Positions 57,533-64,000 of a stretch of DNA of 64,000 nucleotides are shown piece by piece. Source of the stretch: Ruthenibacterium avium (lineage in GTDB: Bacteria > Bacillota > Clostridia > Oscillospirales > Ruminococcaceae). Location of the stretch: positions 6,871 to 70,870 of the forward strand of contig DWYA01000088.1 of NCBI GenBank assembly GCA_019118905.1. Reading direction: 5' to 3'. Positions within the stretch are counted from its first letter, which is position 1; each line of letters opens with the position of its first letter. A program made the position numbers and the translations under genes. The notes below the pieces were generated by a model that was not told where the DNA came from, searched no databases, and saw only the letters and a program-made list of their open reading frames with translations.

Positions 57533-58375
57533 TTATCGGTTTTGCGCGCGCCATTGGCTGGGTGAAACACCGTACACCGTTTTAAACGCACGCGAAAAAT
57601 GCAGCTGATTTTCATAGCCGACCGATGCCCCGATTTTGGCAATCGGCAAATCAGTATAGCGCAGCATTTCGGTTGCTTTCACCATGCGATATTGAATTAA
57701 AAATTCCTGCGGCGATTTCCCCACATTTTTTTGAAAAATCTTCCCAAGATAACTGCGGTTAATGCCGCAAACAGACGCGATGTTTTCCACAGTGATGCTG
57801 CTTTGGAAATTTTGTTCAATAAACGTAATGGCTTCTTTTAAATAGAAATCGCTCATTTTGCCCGGCGAGGGGGGCGTGTTTGTTCGGGACGATTGAATTA
57901 AATAATCAAAAAACAAATAAAGATGCCCAATCAGGTGAAACGGAGATTCTTGTGCATGATGCACGATGTAATGAATTTCCGACACCATTTTTTCTTTCAA
58001 TTCTTTAAAATGAGTATGGTAAACGGGAGTGTCGGGGGAAAGCGAGGTCATTTCAAAAGCCTGTTTGACCCGAAGGCCGTCGAATTCCAACCAGCTGTAT
58101 TCCCAAGGGGATTCTTTATCGGCACAGTACATGGTGACTTGTCCGGGAAAGATTAAAAAGCCTTGCCCGGCCTTGACCTGGTAGTGTACCGTAACCCCTT
58201 TGGAATTTTCGGCCATAAGCGTTCCCGTACCGGAATGAACATAGTGAAATAAAAAGTGATTGCGAGCAGCAGGGCCAAAGGAATGACCCGGTTGACAGCG
58301 TTCCCAGCCGTATTGATACATGCCCAAATCAATAAAATTTTCATTGGGAAAAATGGAAAAAAGGACGTTATTCAT
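57533..58375 (-). CDS. AraC-family regulator of the alpha-galactoside operon (MsmR/RafR-like)
   Basis: 280 residues. N-terminal cupin AraC_binding domain (HYVHSGTGTLM, AGQGFLIFPGQVTMY), C-terminal double HTH (SSITVENIASVCGINRSYLGKIFQ, IGASVGYENQLHFSRAFKTVYGVSPSQW). ATG 58375 behind GAGGAG. Divergent from the sugar ABC and alpha-galactosidase genes, the arrangement of MsmR/RafR activators that respond to melibiose or raffinose. Confidence 0.9.
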   Translation of the reverse strand: MNNVLFSIFPNENFIDLGMYQYGWERCQPGHSFGPAARNHFLFHYVHSGTGTLMAENSKGVTVHYQVKAGQGFLIFPGQVTMYCADKESPWEYSWLEFDGLRVKQAFEMTSLSPDTPVYHTHFKELKEKMVSEIHYIVHHAQESPFHLIGHLYLFFDYLIQSSRTNTPPSPGKMSDFYLKEAITFIEQNFQSSITVENIASVCGINRSYLGKIFQKNVGKSPQEFLIQYRMVKATEMLRYTDLPIAKIGASVGYENQLHFSRAFKTVYGVSPSQWRAQNR

Positions 58376-58406
58376 AAGCCTGCTCCTCATTCATATACCA
58401 AAATGC

Positions 58407-58471
58407 GATATTATATCACATTATACCACAAAAAGCGCCATTTTGATATAAAAAATGAAAAACTCTGATAT
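58407..58471. promoter_or_regulatory. Candidate AraC-type binding sites
   Basis: Direct repeats TGATAT at 58444 and 58466, 22 bases apart (two helical turns), just upstream of the SBP promoter, and an inverted repeat GATATTATATC (58407-58417). Minus-strand TATAAT at 58425-58420 may be the -10 of the regulator gene. Confidence 0.55.
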
Positions 58472-58499
58472 TTTACTGTGCAAATTGCGGTGTTACAAT
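58472..58499 (+). promoter_or_regulatory. Promoter of the sugar ABC operon
   Basis: TTTACT (58472-58477), 16-base spacer, extended -10 TGTTACAAT (TACAAT at 58494-58499). A weak -35 suits an activated promoter. Confidence 0.6.
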
Positions 58500-58548
58500 A
58501 AACTTACTATAAAAAAAACCGTGAAAACTGATGGAAGGAGAACAGAAT

Positions 58549-59850
58549 ATGGCGAAAAAAAGCATTTGGAAAGGGCTTTGCGGCGCTATGGTGCTGACAC
58601 TGGGCGTTTGCACGCTGGCCGGTTGCGGTAGTCAGGAGGCTGCAAGCGGCAAAACGGTTGTGGAGATGGTGTCCTACAAGCCGGAGGCTGTGGAGGTCTT
58701 CGGCGAGATTGCCAAACGCTTCAATGAAACGCACGACGACATTGAGCTGGTAATTGATTCTCCCAACGAGGCGATGACGATTTTAAAAACCCGCTTTATT
58801 CGTGAGGATTACCCGGACATTGTGGCCATCGGCGGCGACATCAACTACTCCAACTTCTTGGATTCCGATTTATTCATGGAAATTTCCGATTTGTCGGTGA
58901 TTGACCAGGTAAAACCGGCTTACTTGGAAATTGATAAGCAGCTGGAATTTGTTCCCCAGGAAGGCGTTTATGCATTGCCCTATGTAGCAAATGCTGCCGG
59001 CATTTTGTATAACCGCGATTTGTTTGAGGAAAACGGCTGGGAAATTCCCACCACTTGGCAGGAGTTTACCGCTCTGTGCGAAGAAATTCAGGCCAAAGGG
59101 ATTTTGCCGCTCTACTTCGGCTTTAAGGATACCTGGACCTGCCTTGCTCCTTGGAATGCTTTGGCGGTTGGTTTGGCAGACGCTGATATTTGCCAGCAGG
59201 TGAACCGTGGTGAGGCAACGTTCACCGAGGCATACCGCGAAACGGCAGAAAAGATGAAAGAGCTGCTCAACTATGCCGAGCCGAACCCCTATGCATACGG
59301 CTATAACGATGCTTGTACCGCCTTTGCCCGCGGAGAGGCTGCCATGTACCCCATCGGCAGCTACGCTATTCCGCAAATTAAATCGGTAAACCCGGATATG
59401 AATATTGACTCGTTCACCTTCCCGGCGAATGACAACGAAGCCGATAACGTTTTGAACTCCGGTATCGACCTTCAGTTCTGTGTGATGCAAAACACGCAAA
59501 AGAAGGAAGCTGTGTATGAGGTGCTTGAGTTCTTGTATCAAGACGAAATTATCCAGCTGTACATTGATGACCAAGGCGCTGTACCCTGTAAAGAGGGCGG
59601 CTTCACTTTGGCGCCGGAGCTGAGCGGCATGAGCTCCTACATTGAGGAAGGCCGCATGGCGGACTATCAGGACCACTACTATCCCACCGGTATGGCTGCG
59701 GATGCGATGATTCAAACCTTCCTCATGGATACCAGCGAAAATGCGGTGGATACCTTCTTAACACGCTTTGATACCGATTGGGTGCGCTATAACAAAGACC
59801 TGATTCGTATGGTGCAGGAATATGAGGCAGAGCAGGAGGCAGCAAAATGA
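58549..59850 (+). CDS. Sugar ABC transporter substrate-binding lipoprotein (MsmE/RafE-like)
   Basis: 433 residues. Lipoprotein signal with lipobox TLAGC (Cys about residue 26), then SBP_bac_1 fold: VSYKPEAVEVFGEIAKRFNE, YALPYVANAAGILYNRDLFEENG, FARGEAAMYPIGSYAI. Captures oligosaccharides, probably alpha-galactosides given the operon. ATG 58549 has AAGGAGA 8 bases upstream. ATGA overlap with the first permease. Confidence 0.93.
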   Translation: MAKKSIWKGLCGAMVLTLGVCTLAGCGSQEAASGKTVVEMVSYKPEAVEVFGEIAKRFNETHDDIELVIDSPNEAMTILKTRFIREDYPDIVAIGGDINYSNFLDSDLFMEISDLSVIDQVKPAYLEIDKQLEFVPQEGVYALPYVANAAGILYNRDLFEENGWEIPTTWQEFTALCEEIQAKGILPLYFGFKDTWTCLAPWNALAVGLADADICQQVNRGEATFTEAYRETAEKMKELLNYAEPNPYAYGYNDACTAFARGEAAMYPIGSYAIPQIKSVNPDMNIDSFTFPANDNEADNVLNSGIDLQFCVMQNTQKKEAVYEVLEFLYQDEIIQLYIDDQGAVPCKEGGFTLAPELSGMSSYIEEGRMADYQDHYYPTGMAADAMIQTFLMDTSENAVDTFLTRFDTDWVRYNKDLIRMVQEYEAEQEAAK

Positions 59851-60728
59851 AAACGAAAAAACGCATGAACAATAAGGAAAAAACCTTTTTGGCCATTATT
59901 GTGCCGGTAGTCATTTTGTTTTTCACCTTTAACACGCTGCCCATGCTGAAAGGCGTGATGTACAGCTTCACCAACTATAAAGGTTACGGCAGCTCCGACT
60001 GGGTCGGCGTTCGCAACTACCTCGACTTAATCACCGATACGCGCGTTTGGGGCAGCTATTTGTTCACGTTTAAGTACGCGATTGCCGGAACAATTCTGGT
60101 GAATATTATCAGCTTGCTGATGGCGCTTGGCTTAAATAGTGCAATTCGCTTTAAAAGTGCGCTGCGCGGCATTTACTTTGTGCCGAATATTTTGGGCGGC
60201 CTTGTTATCGGTTACATTTTCAGCTTTATTTTCACCTATATCATCCCGGCTGTCGGCCAGGCTTTGGGCATTTCTTTCCTGGAAAACAGCATTCTTGCCA
60301 GCGAGCAGTTTGCTTGGGTGGGCGTCTTGATTGTCGGCGTATGGCAGGCAGTGGCGATGAACACCATTATCTATATTTCCGGTCTGCAAACTGTTCCCAG
60401 CGACGTGTACGAGGCCAGTATGCTGGACGGCGCCAGCAAGTGGAAAGAATTTTGGAGCGTGACTCTGCCGCTCGTGATGCCGTTTGTCACCATCAACCTC
60501 GTGCTCAGCACCAAGAATTTCCTCATGGTGTTCGACCAGATTATGGCTTTGACAAAGGGTGGCCCGGCACAGAGCACCGAGTCGATTTCCTACCTCATTT
60601 ACCGCAACGGTATGGATGGCGGACAATTCGGCTTCCAAAGCGCGAACGCTGTCGTTTTCTTTGTGGTTATCGTGGCAATTTCCCTGTTCCAGATGATCGT
60701 ATTGAATAAAAAGGAGGAGCAGCTGTGA
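59847..60728 (+). CDS. Sugar ABC transporter permease (MsmF/MalF-like)
   Basis: 293 residues, six TM helices; N-terminal LAIIVPVVILFFTFNTLPML and the EAA loop YEASMLDGASKWKEFWSVTLPLVMP that docks the ATPase. Overlaps the binding-protein gene (ATGA) and is followed by the second permease with overlapping stop/start. Forms the heterodimeric pore. Confidence 0.95.
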   Translation: MKTKKRMNNKEKTFLAIIVPVVILFFTFNTLPMLKGVMYSFTNYKGYGSSDWVGVRNYLDLITDTRVWGSYLFTFKYAIAGTILVNIISLLMALGLNSAIRFKSALRGIYFVPNILGGLVIGYIFSFIFTYIIPAVGQALGISFLENSILASEQFAWVGVLIVGVWQAVAMNTIIYISGLQTVPSDVYEASMLDGASKWKEFWSVTLPLVMPFVTINLVLSTKNFLMVFDQIMALTKGGPAQSTESISYLIYRNGMDGGQFGFQSANAVVFFVVIVAISLFQMIVLNKKEEQL

Positions 60729-61567
60729 TGAAAACCAAAGAGAGAGTCAACTGGGTTTTAACCATCGTGCTGATTCTTGGCACGCTGACCGTGTTTTTCC
60801 CGCTGTATATGGCAATCATTATTGCCTTTAAAAAGCCCACAGAAATGACCAACGACGTTGCGGGTGCGCTTTCTTTCCCGCAGCAGTGGAGCTTTGACAA
60901 CTTTGCACAGGCCATGGAAGTGACCGACTTCTGGCACTCTCTGGGCAACAGCTTGCTGATTGCCGTAGCAACGATTGTGCTGGCCATTCTCATTCACTCT
61001 GTCGCGGGCTATGCCATTGCCCGCAGCATGGCCAGCCACAAAATGTACCGCGTGGTATACCTGTATATTGTCAGCGGTATGTTTGTTCCGTTTGCCATTT
61101 TGATGATGCCCCTCGTCAAACAAACAGCGCAGATGGGCTTGGGCAACCGCTTGGGCGTTATCCTGCTGTATGTGGTGTTCTATATGCCGATGAATATTTT
61201 GCTGTATGTCGGCTATTTGAAAAATATTCCGCAGGCGCTCGATGAAGCCGCGGAAATTGACGGTGCGACCACTTGGAAAACCTATTGGAGCATTGTGTTT
61301 CCCATGATGAAGCCGATGCATGCAACGGTGGCTGTTTTGACAGCGCTCGGCACTTGGAACGACGTCATGACGCCGCTCGTCATTATGTCCGGTACCGGTG
61401 AAAACACCCTGCCGCTGGCACAGCTCAACTTCCAAACACAGTTCGGCACAAACTACAACTTGGCATTTGCCTCTTACTTGCTGTCTTTGATTCCGATTTT
61501 GATTTTCTACATCGTATGTCAAAAACAGATTTTGAACGGCGTTGCCAACGGTGCCGTCAAAGGATAA
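60728..61567 (+). CDS. Sugar ABC transporter permease (MsmG/MalG-like)
   Basis: 279 residues, six TM helices; EAA loop LDEAAEIDGATTWKTYWSIVFPMMKP, C-terminal QKQILNGVANGAVKG as in the MalG group. AAAGGAGGAG precedes either GTG 60725 or ATG 60728; I use the ATG. No ATPase gene follows, so a shared MsmK-type ATPase encoded elsewhere must power the importer. Confidence 0.95.
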   Translation: MKTKERVNWVLTIVLILGTLTVFFPLYMAIIIAFKKPTEMTNDVAGALSFPQQWSFDNFAQAMEVTDFWHSLGNSLLIAVATIVLAILIHSVAGYAIARSMASHKMYRVVYLYIVSGMFVPFAILMMPLVKQTAQMGLGNRLGVILLYVVFYMPMNILLYVGYLKNIPQALDEAAEIDGATTWKTYWSIVFPMMKPMHATVAVLTALGTWNDVMTPLVIMSGTGENTLPLAQLNFQTQFGTNYNLAFASYLLSLIPILIFYIVCQKQILNGVANGAVKG

Positions 61568-61584
61568 TCAAATCAATTTCATTG

Positions 61585-61631
61585 ACCGGGCAAATCGGGT
61601 ATGCGCAAACGCGATACCGGGTTTGCCCGGT
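61585..61631 (+). other. Intercistronic hairpin before the alpha-galactosidase gene
   Basis: Outer stem ACCGGGCAAA/TTTGCCCGGT and inner stem GGTAT/ATACC around an 11-base loop, no long T run. Could lower or stabilise downstream mRNA relative to the transporter part. Confidence 0.7.
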
Positions 61632-61656
61632 GTTAAAATAGAAAGAAGGGTTCTAC

Positions 61657-63840
61657 ATGGCAATTGAAATGAAAAACAAAGTATTTTCGTTAGAAACAGC
61701 CAACACACTGTATCAAATGAAGGTGGATGAGTACGGCGTTTTGTACCATCTGTGGTACGGCGCGAAAACCGGCTGCTCTATGGACTATCGGCTCGATTAT
61801 CCCGACGTTGGTTTTTCCGGTAATATTCCCGAGGCGGGCAACTGCCGCACCTATTCGCTGGACACTCTGCCTTTGGAGTATGCGGCAAGCGGTGTTTCGG
61901 ATTTCCGCGTTCCCGCCATCTCCGTTACCCACGCAGACGGCAGCACTGCGCTGGATTTGCGTTTTGAAAGCTCTCGTGTGATGGAGGGCAAATACTCCAT
62001 CGAGGGCTTGCCCGCTGTTTATGCCGATGACAGCGAGGCACAAACACTGGAAATTGTGCTGAAAGACGTTGCCAGCGAGCTGCGCGTCGTGCTTCTGTAC
62101 GGCGTTTTGGCGAAAGAGGATGTGATCAGCCGCAGCGTGCGCGTGGAAAACCGCGGCGACAAAGAAGTGGTGCTCGACCGTGTTCACAGCATGTGCCTCG
62201 ATCTGCCCTATGGTGATTGGGAGTGGGTGCATTTCCACGGCAGACACACGATGGAGCGTCAAGTGGAACGCCTTCCCATTGCACACGGTATTCAGGAAAG
62301 CGGCAGCCGCCGCGGAACCTCCAGCCACCAGCAAAACCCCACTGTGCTTTTGTGTGAGTCTGACTGCACTGAGCAAAGCGGCGTTTGCATCGGCGCAGCG
62401 CTGATGTACAGCGGCGGCTTCCAAGCACAGGTGGAAAAAGACCAAATGGAGCAGGTTCGCTTGGTGATGGGCATTCACCCCGGTACATTTGCATGGACAC
62501 TTGCACCCGGTGAACACTTTAACGCACCGGAAGTCATTCTTTCTTGCTCGACTCAGGGCTTGGCACGCCTTTCTCAGCAGTTCCATCACGTCATTCGTCA
62601 TCATGTCTGCCGCGGGGAATATCAGCTGTCGAAGCGCCCCGTGCTGATCAACAACTGGGAAGCAACATACTTTGACTTTAATGAGGAAAAAATCTACCAC
62701 ATCGCAAAGCAGGCGGCTGAGCTGGGCATTGATATGATGGTGCTTGACGACGGCTGGTTTGGCAAGCGTGACGATGATGTCAGCGGCTTGGGCGACTGGT
62801 TTGTCAACGAGAAGAAAATGAAGGGCGGCCTGAAAACGCTGATCGAGCGCATCAACGGTCTGGGCATGAAATTCGGCATCTGGTTCGAGCCGGAAATGGT
62901 TTCTGAGGACAGCGATTTGTACCGCGCACATCCCGAATGGGTCATTCAAGCGCCGGGCCGTGCCCCCGCACGCAGCCGCTATCAGCTTGTGCTGGATTTC
63001 TCCCGTCCTGAAGTTGTGGACTACCTCTATGAGCGCATGAGCGCCATTCTGCGCGAAAACCACATCGAATATGTCAAGTGGGACATGAACCGCAGCATTT
63101 GCGATTGGTACAGCGCAGCTTTGCCCGCCGCACGTCAAAAGGAAATGCCGCACCGCTATGTGCTGGGCCTTTACGCTTTGCTGGAGCGCTTGACGAGCGA
63201 GTTCCCGCATGTTCTGTTTGAGGGATGCAGCGGCGGCGGCGGACGCTTTGACGCCGGTATGATGTACTACTGCCCGCAGATTTGGTGCAGTGATGATACC
63301 GATGCTTTCGAGCGCACGATGATTCAGTACGGCACCAGCTTCTTCTATCCCATCTCCACCGTTGGGTCTCACGTTTCCGCTGTGCCGAACCATCAAACGG
63401 GCCGCATTACTTCCATTGACACGCGCGGCGTAGTGGCAATGGCGGGAAGTTTTGGCTATGAGCTGGATTTGAACCGCCTGTCCGATGAGGAAAAACAGGC
63501 TGTGGCAGAGCAGGTGAAAATGTACAAAAAGCACCAGCCGCTCATTTATGACGGAAAATACTACCGTCTGACCGACCCGTTTGCCGGAGAGCTGGCTGCA
63601 TGGCAGTGGACGGCACAGGACGGCAGTGAAGCACTGGTGCAGGGCGTTGTGTTCCGCACTCGTCCCAACACGCTGCGCCGCTGCTTGAAGCTGACCGGCC
63701 TCGAAGCCGGAGCGCGTTACCGCGTAGAAGGCACCGACGCTGTTTACACGGCACAGGCGCTCATGAACGGCGGAATTTTGCTGCCGAGAACCAGCGGTGA
63801 TAACCAATCCTTTATGTATCATTTGGTAAAAGAGGCGTAA
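61657..63840 (+). CDS. Alpha-galactosidase, GH36
   Basis: 727 residues, cytosolic. N-terminal beta-sandwich, then the GH36 barrel: RPVLINNWEATYFDFNEEKI, DMMVLDDGWFGKRDDD, FGIWFEPEMVSEDSDLYR, nucleophile Asp in YVKWDMNRSI, GCSGGGGRFDAGMMYY, acid/base Asp in CSDDTDAFER. Length and motifs match the tetrameric AgaA/RafA group that splits melibiose, raffinose and stachyose after uptake. GAAAGAAGGG precedes the ATG. Last complete gene of the importer operon. Confidence 0.97.
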   Translation: MAIEMKNKVFSLETANTLYQMKVDEYGVLYHLWYGAKTGCSMDYRLDYPDVGFSGNIPEAGNCRTYSLDTLPLEYAASGVSDFRVPAISVTHADGSTALDLRFESSRVMEGKYSIEGLPAVYADDSEAQTLEIVLKDVASELRVVLLYGVLAKEDVISRSVRVENRGDKEVVLDRVHSMCLDLPYGDWEWVHFHGRHTMERQVERLPIAHGIQESGSRRGTSSHQQNPTVLLCESDCTEQSGVCIGAALMYSGGFQAQVEKDQMEQVRLVMGIHPGTFAWTLAPGEHFNAPEVILSCSTQGLARLSQQFHHVIRHHVCRGEYQLSKRPVLINNWEATYFDFNEEKIYHIAKQAAELGIDMMVLDDGWFGKRDDDVSGLGDWFVNEKKMKGGLKTLIERINGLGMKFGIWFEPEMVSEDSDLYRAHPEWVIQAPGRAPARSRYQLVLDFSRPEVVDYLYERMSAILRENHIEYVKWDMNRSICDWYSAALPAARQKEMPHRYVLGLYALLERLTSEFPHVLFEGCSGGGGRFDAGMMYYCPQIWCSDDTDAFERTMIQYGTSFFYPISTVGSHVSAVPNHQTGRITSIDTRGVVAMAGSFGYELDLNRLSDEEKQAVAEQVKMYKKHQPLIYDGKYYRLTDPFAGELAAWQWTAQDGSEALVQGVVFRTRPNTLRRCLKLTGLEAGARYRVEGTDAVYTAQALMNGGILLPRTSGDNQSFMYHLVKEA

Positions 63841-63851
63841 TGAATTTGTGA

Positions 63852-64000
63852 CACGCGCAGAGTCCCAGCGCAGAGTTTAAAAAATTGCTCAAAAAAAGAG
63901 AGCCTTGTGATTGGCAAGAAAAAGGTATTACATTAGATGGAGAAGGAAATATATATTATTGTGCAGTAGAAAGTCCATGCATTGCAAATTTAAAAAGTCT
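63852..64000 (+). pseudogene. Possible 5'-truncated SPASM/radical-SAM C-terminus, cut by window end
   Basis: From about 63876 the composition turns AT-rich and one frame reads FKKLLKKREPCDWQEKG, then ITLDGEGNIYYCAVESPCIA, ending ANLKS at the window edge. A Cys, then G-I-T-L-D-x-x-G-N-I-Y-Y-C, resembles the Fe-S binding part of SPASM domains. A stop (TGA 63849-63851) lies just upstream and the alpha-galactosidase gene before it, so no radical-SAM core can precede it. It may be a remnant left by recombination or a short new gene; only about 40 codons are visible. Confidence 0.4.

Noticed and set aside
61690..63822. 710-codon open frame on the minus strand
   Set aside because: Exact antisense of the GH36 gene; His/Ala/Gln-rich translation without motifs or ribosome site, caused by codon bias of the real gene.
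1..64000. CRISPR array, insertion sequence, integrase or prophage
   Set aside because: No spaced direct repeats, transposase motifs, or phage genes found on reading both strands; repeats seen are terminators, operators and short palindromes.

Overview
The window looks like a chromosomal segment of a low-oxygen, Gram-positive Clostridia-type bacterium (Bacillota, probably Oscillospirales/Ruminococcaceae-like). This is inferred from gene content, not from a marker gene. Evidence: TTG/GTG starts behind strong AGGAGG-type ribosome sites, HPr with both His15 and Ser46, a perR-rubrerythrin pair, the Firmicute glgB-glgC-glgD-glgA operon with the GlgD paralogue, a YesN/YesM two-component pair, lipoprotein sugar-binding proteins and a SpoIIQ-like M23 protein. 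Base composition is fairly even at moderate GC until about 63876, where the sequence becomes AT-rich.

Layout. 1-6.9 kb (+): YesN-type response regulator (cut by the left edge), YesM-type histidine kinase, two periplasmic sugar-binding proteins and a divergent heparinase II/III-like protein. 7.0-8.2 kb (-): a solitary CARF-nuclease protein of the Card1/Can2 (DUF1887) type. 8.5-9.6 kb (+): AI-2E-type transporter. 9.7-18.3 kb (-): surface polysaccharide genes in two blocks. The upstream block holds the full UDP-L-FucNAc pathway (CapE/FnlA, CapF/FnlB, CapG/FnlC) and a WbuB-like transferase. The downstream block holds a GT2 transferase, DUF2304 protein, MBOAT acyltransferase and SGNH-like partner. 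18.5-29 kb (+): housekeeping and stress genes (pepT, PHP phosphatase, pyrophosphatase, rimM-trmD, ptsH, uvrC, rsmD, perR-rubrerythrin, sirtuin).

29-33.6 kb: MarR-FUSC efflux pair, tRNA-Gln, tRNA-Pro, a small membrane protein, recQ, tRNA-Gly, coaD. 33.9-43.9 kb: yggS, a siroheme sulfite/nitrite reductase, a divergent DNA-repair cluster (alkD-like and MGMT-like versus nfo), a DtxR/MntR regulator, Nudix, deoC, a TcaA-like membrane protein, a PsuG-like protein with changed active-site residues, and an M23 protein. 44-50.7 kb (+): rfbC, a TagGH/Wzm-Wzt type polysaccharide ABC exporter, two large double-domain GT2 transferases and 5-formyl-THF cyclo-ligase. 51-57.4 kb (+): glycogen operon. 57.5-63.8 kb: AraC regulator divergent from a sugar ABC importer (no ATPase gene) and a GH36 alpha-galactosidase. 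The last 120 bases encode what looks like the C-terminal part of a SPASM/radical-SAM protein.

How the parts join: alpha-galactoside uptake and hydrolysis (right end) feeds hexose to the adjacent glycogen genes. Two polysaccharide loci build and export surface glycans. PerR/rubrerythrin, RecQ/UvrC/Nfo/AlkD/MGMT-like and Nudix proteins form a spread oxidative and DNA-damage defence set. No CRISPR array, insertion sequence, rRNA or prophage was recognised. The strongest candidates for new biology are the orphan Card1-like protein with a Ser in place of the catalytic Glu, the PsuG-like protein lacking the Schiff-base Lys, the histone-H1-like tail on GlgB, and the two-binding-protein sensory operon at the left edge.
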